64,000 nucleotides of DNA from Planctomycetia bacterium (GTDB lineage Bacteria; Planctomycetota; Planctomycetia; Gemmatales; HRBIN36). A model generated the notes under the pieces. It worked only from the letters and a program-made list of their open reading frames with translations, was not told where the DNA came from and did no database searches. The stretch's first letter is position 1. Each line of letters starts with the position of its first letter. The stretch is from contig JAEUIE010000014.1 in NCBI GenBank assembly GCA_016795155.1, positions 1 through 64,000 on the forward strand, read 5' to 3'. Made by a program: the position numbers and the translations under genes. Positions 32,830 to 42,072 of this stretch are shown in pieces.

Positions 32830-35442
32830 TCACTTATCATCCCGCTTGAGCGTCATCCCCTTTTGAGTATTGCGTGAACGGAGCATATCCACCGGAGCGG
32901 TGGGGATTGCTTCCGGGTAGAGGGTGACCGATTGCTTGTCCTCTGCAAGAGTGAGTGCCTGGATGGAATTCATACCGAATTGCTCCGGAAAAGGAGGCAG
33001 CAGGAACAGGAGATTGCCTATGCCCACACCCTTGAGGCTGGAAGACATGTTGGGCATCATGCTGGTACCTGCCCCGGAGCATTGGAAAATGCTTGCAGTG
33101 CTGGTTTTCTTGATCAGGGTGTTTCTACTCTTGTCGCGATCATGCACCCAGTAACCAGCGAAGTCGCTGCCATCGCCCTGCTGAAACCAGTTCGGATCGA
33201 CAAACCCGAAATCGAGCCGCTCGAGTTTACCGTTGCGGGCCTGTTCTTTCTCCAGTTCCTGTCGACGTGCCAGTGGATTCATTCCCAACCCCATTCCCGG
33301 ATTATTCACGCGGAACGGATTGTCTTTGGTTTTGTCATTGGTCTTGCCGGAAGTCTTACCGAAACCACCAAATCCACTACCTGTTTTGCTGAGAGTGGTT
33401 TTACCTTGAGACTTGGCAGATTCCTTTCGCGGTGAATTGGACGCCGTACGCGGACCAGCTTCGCCGGAAATCGCATCGAGCGTCCATTTGCCTGAGAGGC
33501 CATCTTCGCCGAGTTCAAGTTTTCCACTCCGTTCGCGGCCACGTGCATCGTGCAGAGTGAAACTGAGCGTATTGTTGCGTGCCTGGCCAGCAAGAACTGC
33601 TGTGACAGCGGTACCTCTGCTACCATCAATGGGCAAAGCCCCCAGACTGCTGCGGAAGGCCTTGCTGGAGAAGGTGCCGATCACCCCTTTCTCATTCTGA
33701 TACAACGTCAGCACGCCATAGTCGAACAGCCAGTAGCCGGCGAACCGTGCGTCACTCGGTCGTTCAGCCAGGCTCGAACCTGTCAGTGTCAGGAGTTCAC
33801 CATCGCGGGCCAGTGTGGCAGCAGGAAACTTCGCCTGCATTTCTGCAATCTTGCGTTCCCAATCCAGTGTCAGCAGTCGTCCCGCCTGTTGCCGGGAGAC
33901 GATGCGTTCCAGGCTCTGAACCTTCGTATTCATGTCCATATCGCGGTTGGCATCAATCTTACCGGGTGACTCAAGTTTCTGTTTTTCCCATTCGTTCTTG
34001 AGGCTATCGACAGCCTTGGAAGCCTTCTGCTCCCCCTTTTTCCATTCGTCTACTCGGCGCTGCAGAATAGCACGGGAACGAGCCAGGTCAAAACGGCCAT
34101 CGCCTGGCTTCAGATCCAGCCGAAGCACACCCACCAGGCGGTTGGCATCATCGAAGCATTCCAGTGCAGGCAATGCGGATTTGCTGTCACTGGTGATGGT
34201 GAAGCCGCCTCGTTCATCACGGTTCCAGGTCAGACCTGCGAAGGAAACCGTTTTGCCAGTCAATTTGGTTTTGGAACTCTGCCCCTTGATGCTCACCAGG
34301 GTGATGCGCTGCATGAGATCGTAACGCATGGGTGTTCCCAAAGTGCCCACCAGTTCCCAGTGCATTCCCGATGGTGCAGGCAGAGCCGTCCAGTCCTGTT
34401 CCTGGGTTGCCTTGCTTTCCCTGCGAGCTGCCTCCATATCAAACAGCACCGGTGGCTTCATCATCATCAGCACGTCACGATCTCGCACATCGATAGCTAC
34501 TGTGCTCTTGACGAACAGTTTCACTATCTGATCGAGGTCATCATCAGAATTCGACATTCGATCCATCATGGCATTGATGCTGCGCTGCAGTTCCTGGCCG
34601 AGTTCTTGAGCCTCTTTGGCGCCAGGCATGTGGGCTACCTGCATCACGTAAGGCATCGGGTTCACTGCAACCACAAAGCTGCTGGCTAGTGCCTTGTCGG
34701 ACAATTCCACCGTTCGGGCCAGCGACGGCGCCAACGCGGGCAAGATCACACCCATGACAGAATCGAGACGATTGCGTTCAAGGTTCACCAGGGTAACCGG
34801 GTGCGTATCTGCCAGTTGAATAGTAACCTGAGGTAATGCTCGCTGCTGGATGCTGGCAGGCCGAATCGGGCAGCCCGTTCGCAGACTGTGTTCGATGAGT
34901 TTGGCTTTGAGGGGTGCAGGATCGCCTGATGGAATGTTGCCCAACTTACGTATCATCCATCCCTTGGGCTTGGCTGGTTCAAACCCCTGCAGGTAACTGG
35001 CCCAGGAACTTAACCCGGCGAGTTCAAGCCGAGCCTTCAGCTTTTGTATGGTCTGCGGAGTGCCGGGCAGAATCAGAAAACCAGGGAGCGTGACTGAATC
35101 GATCCAGTGCTGTTCGACCTGGAAGTAAAGAGTGTCGATACCCTGCTCAAGAAAAAAGGCCCGCAGCGTGCGATAGTCATCGGCAAAGCTGTCTCGATCC
35201 CTGGCGCCGAGAATAGCTTGCCGAACGGGATTATCGGCAGGAAGTTTCTGCACCACCGGCCACAACTGGCTGGCCAGCTTCATGGCATTCTCGGCCTGCA
35301 GGCCTGAAAAGTGAAAGCGGTAAAACTGCTTGGTGTTGGAATTCACCAGGAACGTGGGGATTTCCTGAGCAGAAGGCGACTGGGCCTGTGCCGATAGGTA
35401 ACAGTACACCGTGACGAGCAGAGGCAGACACGCACGTACCAT
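32830..35442 (-). CDS. Large exported protein of unknown function
   Basis: The start is chosen at the ATG at 35442, which begins the signal peptide VRACLPLLVTVYCYLSAQAQ; the frame extends seven codons further up. The mature protein (about 850 residues) has an N-terminal region of helices and strands (IPTFLVNSNTKQFYRFHFSG) that resembles planctomycete proteins with DUF-type folds, a coiled-coil-like stretch around 470-540 (VDEWKKGEQKASKAVDSLKN), a Gly/Ser/Lys low-complexity linker near 690-730 (GFGGFGKTSGKTNDKTK), and a C-terminal beta-rich domain (DFAGYWVHDRDKS). DARFAGYWLFDYGVLTLYQNEKG and DFAGYWVHDRDK look like two versions of one domain. No catalytic motif was seen. Confidence 0.75.
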   Translation of the reverse strand: MVRACLPLLVTVYCYLSAQAQSPSAQEIPTFLVNSNTKQFYRFHFSGLQAENAMKLASQLWPVVQKLPADNPVRQAILGARDRDSFADDYRTLRAFFLEQGIDTLYFQVEQHWIDSVTLPGFLILPGTPQTIQKLKARLELAGLSSWASYLQGFEPAKPKGWMIRKLGNIPSGDPAPLKAKLIEHSLRTGCPIRPASIQQRALPQVTIQLADTHPVTLVNLERNRLDSVMGVILPALAPSLARTVELSDKALASSFVVAVNPMPYVMQVAHMPGAKEAQELGQELQRSINAMMDRMSNSDDDLDQIVKLFVKSTVAIDVRDRDVLMMMKPPVLFDMEAARRESKATQEQDWTALPAPSGMHWELVGTLGTPMRYDLMQRITLVSIKGQSSKTKLTGKTVSFAGLTWNRDERGGFTITSDSKSALPALECFDDANRLVGVLRLDLKPGDGRFDLARSRAILQRRVDEWKKGEQKASKAVDSLKNEWEKQKLESPGKIDANRDMDMNTKVQSLERIVSRQQAGRLLTLDWERKIAEMQAKFPAATLARDGELLTLTGSSLAERPSDARFAGYWLFDYGVLTLYQNEKGVIGTFSSKAFRSSLGALPIDGSRGTAVTAVLAGQARNNTLSFTLHDARGRERSGKLELGEDGLSGKWTLDAISGEAGPRTASNSPRKESAKSQGKTTLSKTGSGFGGFGKTSGKTNDKTKDNPFRVNNPGMGLGMNPLARRQELEKEQARNGKLERLDFGFVDPNWFQQGDGSDFAGYWVHDRDKSRNTLIKKTSTASIFQCSGAGTSMMPNMSSSLKGVGIGNLLFLLPPFPEQFGMNSIQALTLAEDKQSVTLYPEAIPTAPVDMLRSRNTQKGMTLKRDDK

Positions 35443-35618
35443 TGTGATATCCCAACGTGGCATCGGTATTCGGGCTTACCAATAGCTAACACTGATATCT
35501 GCACGAAGCAAGAAGAAAAGCCAGGCGGTTCCAGTCCACGAATGAATCTGGTCGCATCTCGCCCCCGGTGTTACTTCCCGTAGGCTAATTCGGTACATTC
35601 CGTAAGGCAAATGCGTTC

Positions 35619-36602
35619 ATGCGTGAATTGACTGCGATAGCTGACAAGCATGATGCCCAGGTATTCGTCGATTATCTGCTGACTCAGAATATTTCAGCAG
35701 TGATCAGGATGGATGAAGGTCATCCGGTAGTCTGGGTGCATAACGAAGATGACCTCGAGCCAGCTCGCGCCATCTGGAACGCATTTCAGCAGAACCCACA
35801 CGACAGCAAATACCGTTCAGCACAGAAACCAGCCAAGGAACTCCGCAAGCTCAAAGAAAAAGTAGATGCGAAATATGCCCAGCTCTACAAGGACAGTTAC
35901 GAGTTCTGGGGACGGCCGAGCCCCAAACAGGTGCCCATCACTATCGCCTTAATCATCATCAGTGTTGCAGTCACTTTCTGGACCGAGTTTGGCGGCAATG
36001 TGAAGAACCTGCTGACACTTACCATGATGGACAAGGTGAGTAATCAACTCCCGCTTCAAGTCAAAATTCAGCCCGAAGCACAGGCCGAAGCAAAAAAGCT
36101 GCAACTCGAATCGCTGTTCCAGGGAGAATTCTGGCGACTGATCACTCCGATATTCCTTCACTTCTCCACCTTACACCTGCTTTTCAACATGTATGCCCTC
36201 TATTCCCTGGGGGGAATGATCGAATGCCGACGCAGCATCTGGTGGTATGTGATGTTCATCTTGTGCACCGGTATCTTTTCCAATGTCCTGCAGTTCATGT
36301 TTCCCACCTTGTTTGACCTGCACGCAGCAAAGGTTGTCGTTTTCGGCTCGCCACTATTCGGAGGTATGTCGGGCGTGGATTTCGCTCTGTTTGGCTTCCT
36401 GGTTGCCAAGTCAGTTTATTCTCCCGAACCGGGGATGGTGCTGCCACGCGATACCATTGTGACCATGCTCATCTGGCTGGTCATCTGCATGACGGGTTTT
36501 ATCGGCTCTATTGCCAACACCGCCCACGTTGCCGGACTACTGATTGGCTTCGCCATCGGCGGGTTCAGCAAGTTCAGAAAACGATTTTTTCAGCAGCGGT
36601 AA
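35619..36602 (+). CDS. Rhomboid-family intramembrane serine protease
   Basis: The 327-residue protein has an N-terminal cytoplasmic domain of about 95 residues (MRELTAIADKHDAQVFVDYL, as in GlpG-type rhomboids) and then some six membrane helices. Rhomboid hallmarks are all present: TPIFLHFSTLHLLFNMYAL (His186 and Asn190 on helix 2), catalytic Ser251 in FGGMSGVDFALFGF and the partner His303 in NTAHVAGLLIGFAIGG. Between the first two helices lies an extended loop (130-170). Rhomboids cleave single-pass membrane proteins within the bilayer; substrate unknown. It stands 39 bases or more upstream of tpx on the same strand, possibly co-transcribed. Confidence 0.9.
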   Translation: MRELTAIADKHDAQVFVDYLLTQNISAVIRMDEGHPVVWVHNEDDLEPARAIWNAFQQNPHDSKYRSAQKPAKELRKLKEKVDAKYAQLYKDSYEFWGRPSPKQVPITIALIIISVAVTFWTEFGGNVKNLLTLTMMDKVSNQLPLQVKIQPEAQAEAKKLQLESLFQGEFWRLITPIFLHFSTLHLLFNMYALYSLGGMIECRRSIWWYVMFILCTGIFSNVLQFMFPTLFDLHAAKVVVFGSPLFGGMSGVDFALFGFLVAKSVYSPEPGMVLPRDTIVTMLIWLVICMTGFIGSIANTAHVAGLLIGFAIGGFSKFRKRFFQQR

Positions 36603-36673
36603 TCCTTTGGACAACGCTGCCATCCGTCCATAACTCAATAGTGCAGATATCTTTCACCCTGGAAACTACCTCC

Positions 36674-37210
36674 ATGCACAAGCGTGCCAATGCATTCACC
36701 ATGATGGGACATTCGCTGACTCTGGTTGGCCCGGAACTGAAAAAGGGGGACAAGGCTCCCGATTTCAAAGTTCACAAGTTCGAAAAAGGCAAAGGCCTGG
36801 TGCCTGTGTCGCTGCAGGATGCCCTGCAGGGCAAGCCCGCACTTTTCAGCGTGGTGCCTTCGCTCGATACTCCCGTCTGTTCCGTGCAGACCCAGAAGTT
36901 CAACAAGGAACTGGCTGCCTTTGCCGAGAAGCTCAACAGCTACACCGTCAGCCTCGATCTGCCCTTTGCCATGAACCGGTTCTGTAGCGATGCAGCTCAC
37001 ACCATTGATCAGTTGCACAATCTTTCTGATTACATGGATCGCTCATTCGGCACCGCGACCGGCACCCTCATCGATGAAGTGAAACTACTCTCCCGCGCGG
37101 TGTTTGTGGTTGATAAGACCGGCACCGTGGCCTATGCCGAGTACGTTGGTGAGGCAGGCAAGGAACCCAACTACGAAGCGGCGCTGAAGGCGATTCAGAG
37201 CGTGGTGTAA
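36674..37210 (+). CDS. tpx: Thiol peroxidase (Tpx-type peroxiredoxin)
   Basis: The start is the ATG at 36674 (178 residues); a GTG at 36641 is in frame but gives an atypical leader. The atypical 2-Cys Tpx pattern is present: the peroxidatic Cys in PSLDTPVCSVQTQKF and the resolving Cys in MNRFCSDAA, plus GDKAPDFKV at the start and FGTATGTLIDEVKLLSRAVFVVDK near the end. The enzyme reduces peroxides using thioredoxin in the cytoplasm. A bidirectional terminator follows 17 bases after the stop. Confidence 0.95.
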   Translation: MHKRANAFTMMGHSLTLVGPELKKGDKAPDFKVHKFEKGKGLVPVSLQDALQGKPALFSVVPSLDTPVCSVQTQKFNKELAAFAEKLNSYTVSLDLPFAMNRFCSDAAHTIDQLHNLSDYMDRSFGTATGTLIDEVKLLSRAVFVVDKTGTVAYAEYVGEAGKEPNYEAALKAIQSVV

Positions 37211-37226
37211 GATTGCACCGGAAAGT

Positions 37227-37260
37227 AAAAAAGGCATGTCGAAATCGACATGCCTTTTTT
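37227..37260. terminator. Bidirectional terminator between tpx and the PEP-CTERM gene
   Basis: A 16-bp perfect stem (AAAAAAGGCATGTCGA with its complement) around a 2-base loop, with an A tract on one side and a T tract on the other. It ends 16 bases after tpx and 17 bases after the stop of the convergent gene, so it serves both strands. Confidence 0.9.
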
Positions 37261-37276
37261 GTTATTGAATCAACGA

Positions 37277-37981
37277 TTACTGACGGGCAAATCGGAGTGC
37301 TTTACGGCGTTTGCGACGCAGATGCACCACTCCGCCACCAGTAACCAGTGCCGTGACTATCAAGGCTATGGTTGCTGGTTCGGGCACAGCGACGATAGAC
37401 AGGTTATCCATTCCGAAACCGCCTGCCTCTACGGAGCCATCGCTGCCAAACTGAAAGCGGATATCAACGGTCTGACCAGCGAACGCTGAGAGATCAAATT
37501 CAGCAACGCCACTGGCACCACCTGATGCCCCAATAGTATCATAGGCGAATTGTCCCAGCAGTGGATGATGGTCATGATCCAAATCAATGAATTGCATACC
37601 CGAAGTGGCAGTGGGATTCAGCAGACTGTTGGGTGGATTCAGGCCACCCGTGACCGATGCCTGGACATTGAAGCGATCAAAGTGTGTTTCAAACTGACCA
37701 ACATAGTCAAAGGTCATGGTGATGGGACCGAAGGCAGGTAGTACCAGGCCTGTGATCTGATAGAACGAATACTCATCCGATGAATAGGTGGTGGCATGGC
37801 CCATCATGTTGGTGCCATTGTTGGAAAACCCGGTGTTGTTAATCAGGAAGGAGCCGCTGACCGATTCCAGCCCACCTAAACCTGATTCAAAATTCTGGCT
37901 GAACACCGTAATCTGGGCTGATGCGGTTGATACCCCTATAGCCAGGATGGCTAGTGCCAGCAAAGACCCCAAAAATTTCAT
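37277..37981 (-). CDS. PEP-CTERM sorted exported protein (second)
   Basis: 234 residues: signal peptide (LGSLLALAILAIGVSTASAQ), a beta-sandwich domain like that of extracellular carbohydrate-binding proteins (FSQNFESGLGGLE, FDLSAFAGQTVDIRFQFGSD, GFGMDNLSIVAV), then VPEPATIALIVTALVTGGGV and the basic end HLRRKRRKALRFARQ. This is the standard PEP-CTERM cassette; the last strand before it is the typical DNLSIVAVPEP. The protein should be exported and handled by an exosortase. The leader hairpin upstream (37984-37996) resembles that of the first PEP-CTERM gene. Confidence 0.9.
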   Translation of the reverse strand: MKFLGSLLALAILAIGVSTASAQITVFSQNFESGLGGLESVSGSFLINNTGFSNNGTNMMGHATTYSSDEYSFYQITGLVLPAFGPITMTFDYVGQFETHFDRFNVQASVTGGLNPPNSLLNPTATSGMQFIDLDHDHHPLLGQFAYDTIGASGGASGVAEFDLSAFAGQTVDIRFQFGSDGSVEAGGFGMDNLSIVAVPEPATIALIVTALVTGGGVVHLRRKRRKALRFARQ

Positions 37982-37983
37982 AA

Positions 37984-37999
37984 TGCAACTCCGAGTTGA
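37984..37999 (-). promoter_or_regulatory. Leader hairpin enclosing the ribosome binding site of the second PEP-CTERM gene
   Basis: On the minus strand the leader is CAACTCGGAGTTGCATT followed by ATG: CAACTC and GAGTTG pair around one G, so the GGAG sequence is inside the 3' arm. The match to the leader at 11021-11035 is nearly complete. An AT-rich stretch of about 110 bases lies upstream in both genes. Confidence 0.5.
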
Positions 38000-38330
38000 T
38001 GAACGGTAAGTAGTGTGAAAATAGTTCTTGAAATGAAGCTAATCAACAAAAAATTCAAATTTTCTTCACAATTTACTAATCAAGCAAAATTTGCGCAATT
38101 TTCCCATATTGCCTGATTGTAACCTTTTGACATTAATTCATTTCCCTGCCGATTTGTTGTTACTTGCTTCCAAGCCGAAAACCCTCACATCTGCGCATTC
38201 CAGCGGGCTGTCTGCAGGTAGGTCAGCCGATGAATCCCGATCCGCCTATGAAGAGTATGATCGCCATATTGGAGGTTCCAATGTGTTACTGAATGAGACC
38301 AGGGAAAGTATGTGCTGTCAAATGAAAACC

Positions 38331-38672
38331 CTACCTCACCCCAGGCAGTTTCAACCATCCCCGCTTGTATATCTCCCAGCCCAGCGCGGGTAGAAATGCA
38401 ATCGCGCCCAGCAGCACGACAAGAATATGAAAGCCCAACAGACCCGAAGTGCGTGACAGCTCCCGTGCCGCATCAATGCTGTAATAGCAGGCTACACTTC
38501 CCAGTATGATCAGCAGGATCAGGGCAAACAGCGATTGTGCATCGGCTTTACGAATCGCACGCACTTCGAGCCAGACCAGCAGGTACGGGCCAAAGATGGC
38601 AATCAGAAGATAAATCCATCCCAGGAGATAGAAACCGCCACGTGAACCACCGCCTCCCAGATTGGTAAACAT
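38331..38672 (-). CDS. Small membrane protein (hypothetical)
   Basis: The 113-residue product has a Gly-rich start and three predicted helices (about 14-37, 47-66, 78-97) with a basic loop VRAIRKADAQ after the first. The family is not recognised. It lies 85 bases downstream of the zinc-ribbon membrane gene on the same strand; a half copy of the MITE-like repeat (38690-38727) sits between them, immediately upstream of its start. Confidence 0.55.
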   Translation of the reverse strand: MFTNLGGGGSRGGFYLLGWIYLLIAIFGPYLLVWLEVRAIRKADAQSLFALILLIILGSVACYYSIDAARELSRTSGLLGFHILVVLLGAIAFLPALGWEIYKRGWLKLPGVR

Positions 38673-38689
38673 GAGTGCTCTCTTGAATT

Positions 38690-38727
38690 CCCCTCACCCC
38701 AACCCCTCTCCCCTGGTGGGAGAGGGG
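38690..38727. repeat. Half copy of the MITE-like element
   Basis: CCCCTCACCCCAA followed by a hairpin CCCCTCTCCC (38703-38712) with GGGAGAGGGG (38718-38727). It corresponds to the right end of the elements at 16075 and 22393; no matching opposite end is present nearby. Confidence 0.7.
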
Positions 38728-38757
38728 AGAATGAGGCGCTCATTCGGCAAGAATCAT

Positions 38758-39783
38758 TTACGCAACCCGCCTCTCCACCCAAACCCGCATCTGCTCATGC
38801 CAGTGGCCGGGCTGCAGATAGCTCTGGTCATCGCCGTCATCATCTTTCATCGGCGGTACGCGTTTCCATTCACCTCCGCGGGGATCTAACTCGAATTCTT
38901 CGATCTCCAAGTCAGGATCCTTTTTGCGTGGGCCGACCAGGTCGTCGTCCAGTAGCTTGATGATGAACATGCCGAGAGCAAAGTTCAGTATCCAGTTGAT
39001 CACCAGCAGAAACCGCGCCTCCCACGGATCAAGCCCGAAGATGGTCATGAACCCGACGAGCCAGACCAGCAGTGTCAGATACGGGCCAATAATCGGTATC
39101 ATGCGGACGAGGTTGACAATGAATACCAGGAACAGCGAGCCGATGATGGCAGTCTTGGCATCGCCAAAATTGATGCCACCCCCCAGGGCACTGCTGATAA
39201 ACATGCTCGCCACCAGTATCACCAGCGTAATGGGAACACTGATGGCAAAAACGGTCAGATGCTGAGCCCAGTCAATCGGATCGCCATCACGTGTACCTAC
39301 CCGCATCATCATGATCAGGCCGAAAACCAGCCCGCCGGTGGTGACCAGTGCCCCCAGGCCACCGGCAATCCACATCCACAAGGGGAGACGCTCTGATTCC
39401 TTCGTCTTGAGTTTCTTCTTCTTTTTCTTTTTCTTGGGGACGGGAGTCGGCTCTTCAGGCGGTGATTCAATTACTTGCGCTTTGACTGGACGAGGCTTCG
39501 ATGGTGAAGGCGGGCTGACAGGTGCTTCATCGGGCAACACTTCAAAGTCGCCGAACTCTGCATCGTCTGGCAGCACCTCCGCCAGTTCCGGCTCATCGTC
39601 TGTAACCGGAATGGCCATCAACGGAGTACCCTGGCCTGGAGCGGAAACCGGTGGCAATACCATCGGGGACATTGGGACACGCACCGGTTGACGGCATTTC
39701 GGGCAACGAACCTTCTTGCCCTGCAGCGATACTTTCGCTGCCAGCCTGGTCGAACATCGGGTACAACGAAGATCGGTCCGCAT
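38758..39783 (-). CDS. Membrane protein with N-terminal MJ0042-type zinc ribbon
   Basis: The 341-residue protein starts with a zinc ribbon: Cys7-x2-Cys10 and Cys27-x2-Cys30 (CTRC, RCPKC), as in MJ0042-type fingers widespread in planctomycetes. A Pro/Glu-rich linker follows, then a run of eight Lys (residues about 116-123), and a membrane region with five helices (about 135-160, 178-197, 217-238, 240-258 and 265-285). The C-terminal 60 residues are acidic and then basic. The finger and poly-Lys likely face the cytoplasm. A sensor-like or scaffold role is inference only. Confidence 0.75.
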   Translation of the reverse strand: MRTDLRCTRCSTRLAAKVSLQGKKVRCPKCRQPVRVPMSPMVLPPVSAPGQGTPLMAIPVTDDEPELAEVLPDDAEFGDFEVLPDEAPVSPPSPSKPRPVKAQVIESPPEEPTPVPKKKKKKKKLKTKESERLPLWMWIAGGLGALVTTGGLVFGLIMMMRVGTRDGDPIDWAQHLTVFAISVPITLVILVASMFISSALGGGINFGDAKTAIIGSLFLVFIVNLVRMIPIIGPYLTLLVWLVGFMTIFGLDPWEARFLLVINWILNFALGMFIIKLLDDDLVGPRKKDPDLEIEEFELDPRGGEWKRVPPMKDDDGDDQSYLQPGHWHEQMRVWVERRVA

Positions 39784-39878
39784 GGGTGGAATGCCTCGAT
39801 CCGTGTGGAGAGTTTACACTCCCTGAGCACAGAATTTCAAGAAAGATGCCGTAAAAACTTCGCAAAGATCATTTCTTT

Positions 39879-39903
39879 CCCCACTCCCCCGGAAGGAGTG
39901 GGG
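39879..39903. repeat. Hairpin upstream of the zinc-ribbon membrane gene
   Basis: CCCCACTCC and GGAGTGGGG form a 9-bp stem with a 7-base loop. It lies 34 bases past the end of the gene ending at 39937 (minus strand), so it may be that gene's terminator, although no T tract follows. Confidence 0.5.
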
Positions 39904-39936
39904 GCACGGAGATTGGTGGCTTCACTCCATCAAGTC

Positions 39937-40764
39937 TCAACGCACCAGGCGTTGCCAGAGCCGGTAGAGTTCGCGATTGTTGCTGTGTTCCAGAGCATGC
40001 AGCGTTGCTATCTGGTTAATCCTGTTCCGTTCGATTTGCGGGATAGCTCGTAACGCCTGAGCTGTATCGTTAAACCCGCCATCCGTAATCTGGCCATTCA
40101 CGATATCGACAAACATCAAACCAGTCTCGTAGTCAGTCGGATTGCGGACCGCCAGGATGCGTTCGAATACCATGACACCCCGAAGCGTTCGCATAATGGA
40201 CTGTATCTGGGCTATTTCTGCCAAGGTTCGATGACAGCATGCAGGAAGTTGTTGCCGAGCGGCAGGTTGAGATTCCCGCTGTCGTGGAATGATGTACTGC
40301 ATGGGTTCATGGGGTTCATCAATCTGCAGGCGATTGCCTACCGTGCGTTTTTTACCAAGCACCTCCAAGGTGTTGTTGGTCGTGGTATCGTCCAGCCTCA
40401 GTTGAAGGTCGGCATTGGTACTGGTGATTGCATTGACGATGACATTGCATCGATGCGTCACCAGTTTCCGGTTCTTCATACCAGCCAAAGTGATCCTGCA
40501 TTCTTCGGCGCCATCACGTGCCCATCGCCTCTGTACCGTGATGCATGGAGAAACAAAATTGCCATGCTGCGGATTTGAACTCGCGAGCGCGGTATTGGGT
40601 TCAAATCGGCATTGGTGATGGACATACCAGGCTACATTGGCCGACAGCCAGCGTGCAATGGCATCAGCTATATCCACGCCTGATTCGAGCGGTGGCTGCA
40701 CCGTTCGCACACTGTTTCCGCTGAATCGGACAATCAAATCCCGAAGGGCTTCTGCGTGTGTCAT
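39937..40764 (-). CDS. Hypothetical protein, cytoplasmic
   Basis: The start is the ATG at 40764, with GGGAG 9 bases upstream (275 residues); the GTG five codons earlier is less likely because it would contain that site. The sequence is rich in Arg, Asn and Thr with five or so Cys (CITVQRRW, CRITLA, HRCNVIVN, PACCHR), a plausible beta-rich middle and an alpha-helical C-terminal part (HALEHSNNRELYRLWQRL). No family is recognised. It lies divergent from the serine hydrolase gene across 215 bases. Confidence 0.65.
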   Translation of the reverse strand: MTHAEALRDLIVRFSGNSVRTVQPPLESGVDIADAIARWLSANVAWYVHHQCRFEPNTALASSNPQHGNFVSPCITVQRRWARDGAEECRITLAGMKNRKLVTHRCNVIVNAITSTNADLQLRLDDTTTNNTLEVLGKKRTVGNRLQIDEPHEPMQYIIPRQRESQPAARQQLPACCHRTLAEIAQIQSIMRTLRGVMVFERILAVRNPTDYETGLMFVDIVNGQITDGGFNDTAQALRAIPQIERNRINQIATLHALEHSNNRELYRLWQRLVR

Positions 40765-40979
40765 GGCATGATCTCCCACTGGCTAAGTTGATGAACTACT
40801 ATCCACTCGCAATGCCGTCCGGTTGCCCGACAAGAATCTTTGATTAATTTGTTTCGCTGAGAAATGTCTCTGAACACTGCACATCACAACATCATCCATT
40901 CCAAGCGATTGTCCCATATTCCTGAAAATTCATGAATGATCTGACGTGTTTTTACTCAATATGTCGCATGAATCAGTAG

Positions 40980-41963
40980 ATGGCAGTGACCACATTAAAG
41001 GCATACCTCATGGCGATTCCCGGACCGTTTCCTGAAAAGGCTGAGAAAGATACTCTGGTCGAGAACCAGATTCTATTTCAAATGCTGAAACCGCTGACTC
41101 AGGATGCACAATATGCATCCAGTAACTTTGCCGTCATGTATCTGCGTCCCACCCAGGCCAACTACGCTGGGTGGAATCTCGACAAGCCTCGTTTCAGCGC
41201 CAGTGTGCTGAAGAGTACGGTGCTGTATGCCGCCTACGAGTTGAGAAATCGAGCGAAGCTCGCTGCTCCGGGAATGAAAGCGGATGTCGTGCTGGGCAAT
41301 CTGGAAGCAGCGTGGAAGCCGATAGTTCAGCATGCCGTGGCAGGCCCGGCGAATTTCCCCAAACTTGCCGAAATCTTTGAGCCCTATACCAGCACGGTCG
41401 ACTTTCGAGATGATTTTCTTGCGGATTTGAAGAGCATGGCGACCTACTCGAACACCGAAGCATCGGGACGGGTGATTGCCAAACTGGGGCACCAGTACAT
41501 CAACGGCGTCTTGGCCAAGCAGGGACTTTATTCCAGGCAGAAAAGCGGGCTCTGGGTGGGAGGCAATTACAACCAGATTGCCTGGCATCCATCACCCGGA
41601 CACAGTTCGTACTATACTGCAACGCCGCGAGCACTCCTGCGATATCTCAATCTGCTCTACAACAATTCGCTGATCACTACAGAAGTTTCGAAAGAGATGA
41701 AATCAACCCTGGCTAACTTTTACTCGGAAAGAATCTGGACGAACACGCCGGGAGAGTATGACGATGCGAAATCTTACGGAAAGCTGGGCTGGGAGTATAT
41801 GAAAAACACCAAGATTAAGATCTTATATGATGCAGCGGTCATCGCCCGTACTTCGAGCAGCGGGAACTTTGACTACGGAATAGTCATCCAGGGACTTACG
41901 GCTTCGATATTTTCGAAACTCGTCGTGGAACTCGACAACATCATGGTGGGCTTTCACCCGTAA
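40980..41963 (+). CDS. Serine hydrolase resembling class A beta-lactamase/penicillin-binding fold
   Basis: 327 residues. A Ser-x-x-Lys motif occurs in PRFSASVLKSTVLYAAYELR, followed by helical sequence as in class A beta-lactamases; the element TATPRALLRYLNLLYNNSLIT resembles the TPR(D)LARLL region before the last domain, and KSYGKLGW resembles the K-x-G strand. No signal peptide is seen, which is odd for a cell-wall enzyme, and the family assignment is by pattern only. The start at 40980 has no clear ribosome binding site; a second ATG ten codons later (41010) is an alternative. Function unknown; hydrolysis of beta-lactams need not apply. Confidence 0.6.
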   Translation: MAVTTLKAYLMAIPGPFPEKAEKDTLVENQILFQMLKPLTQDAQYASSNFAVMYLRPTQANYAGWNLDKPRFSASVLKSTVLYAAYELRNRAKLAAPGMKADVVLGNLEAAWKPIVQHAVAGPANFPKLAEIFEPYTSTVDFRDDFLADLKSMATYSNTEASGRVIAKLGHQYINGVLAKQGLYSRQKSGLWVGGNYNQIAWHPSPGHSSYYTATPRALLRYLNLLYNNSLITTEVSKEMKSTLANFYSERIWTNTPGEYDDAKSYGKLGWEYMKNTKIKILYDAAVIARTSSSGNFDYGIVIQGLTASIFSKLVVELDNIMVGFHP

Positions 41964-42072
41964 GCGCCATGACAACCGGTATTTTTGTCAATGCATTGTC
42001 ATTTGTTCGAATCAACGGCCTGAAATGAAGGTAACCGTCCTTAGCCATCAGATGGCACCCTGCGTCGATTGA

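Noticed and set aside
31920-32840. 306-codon minus-strand frame opposite the histidine kinase
   Set aside because: The plus strand shows complete kinase and receiver motifs, so this is a shadow frame.
39421-39460. Poly-lysine codon run as a frameshift site
   Set aside because: The gene continues in the same frame for 200 more codons with consistent membrane helices, so programmed slippage is not needed.
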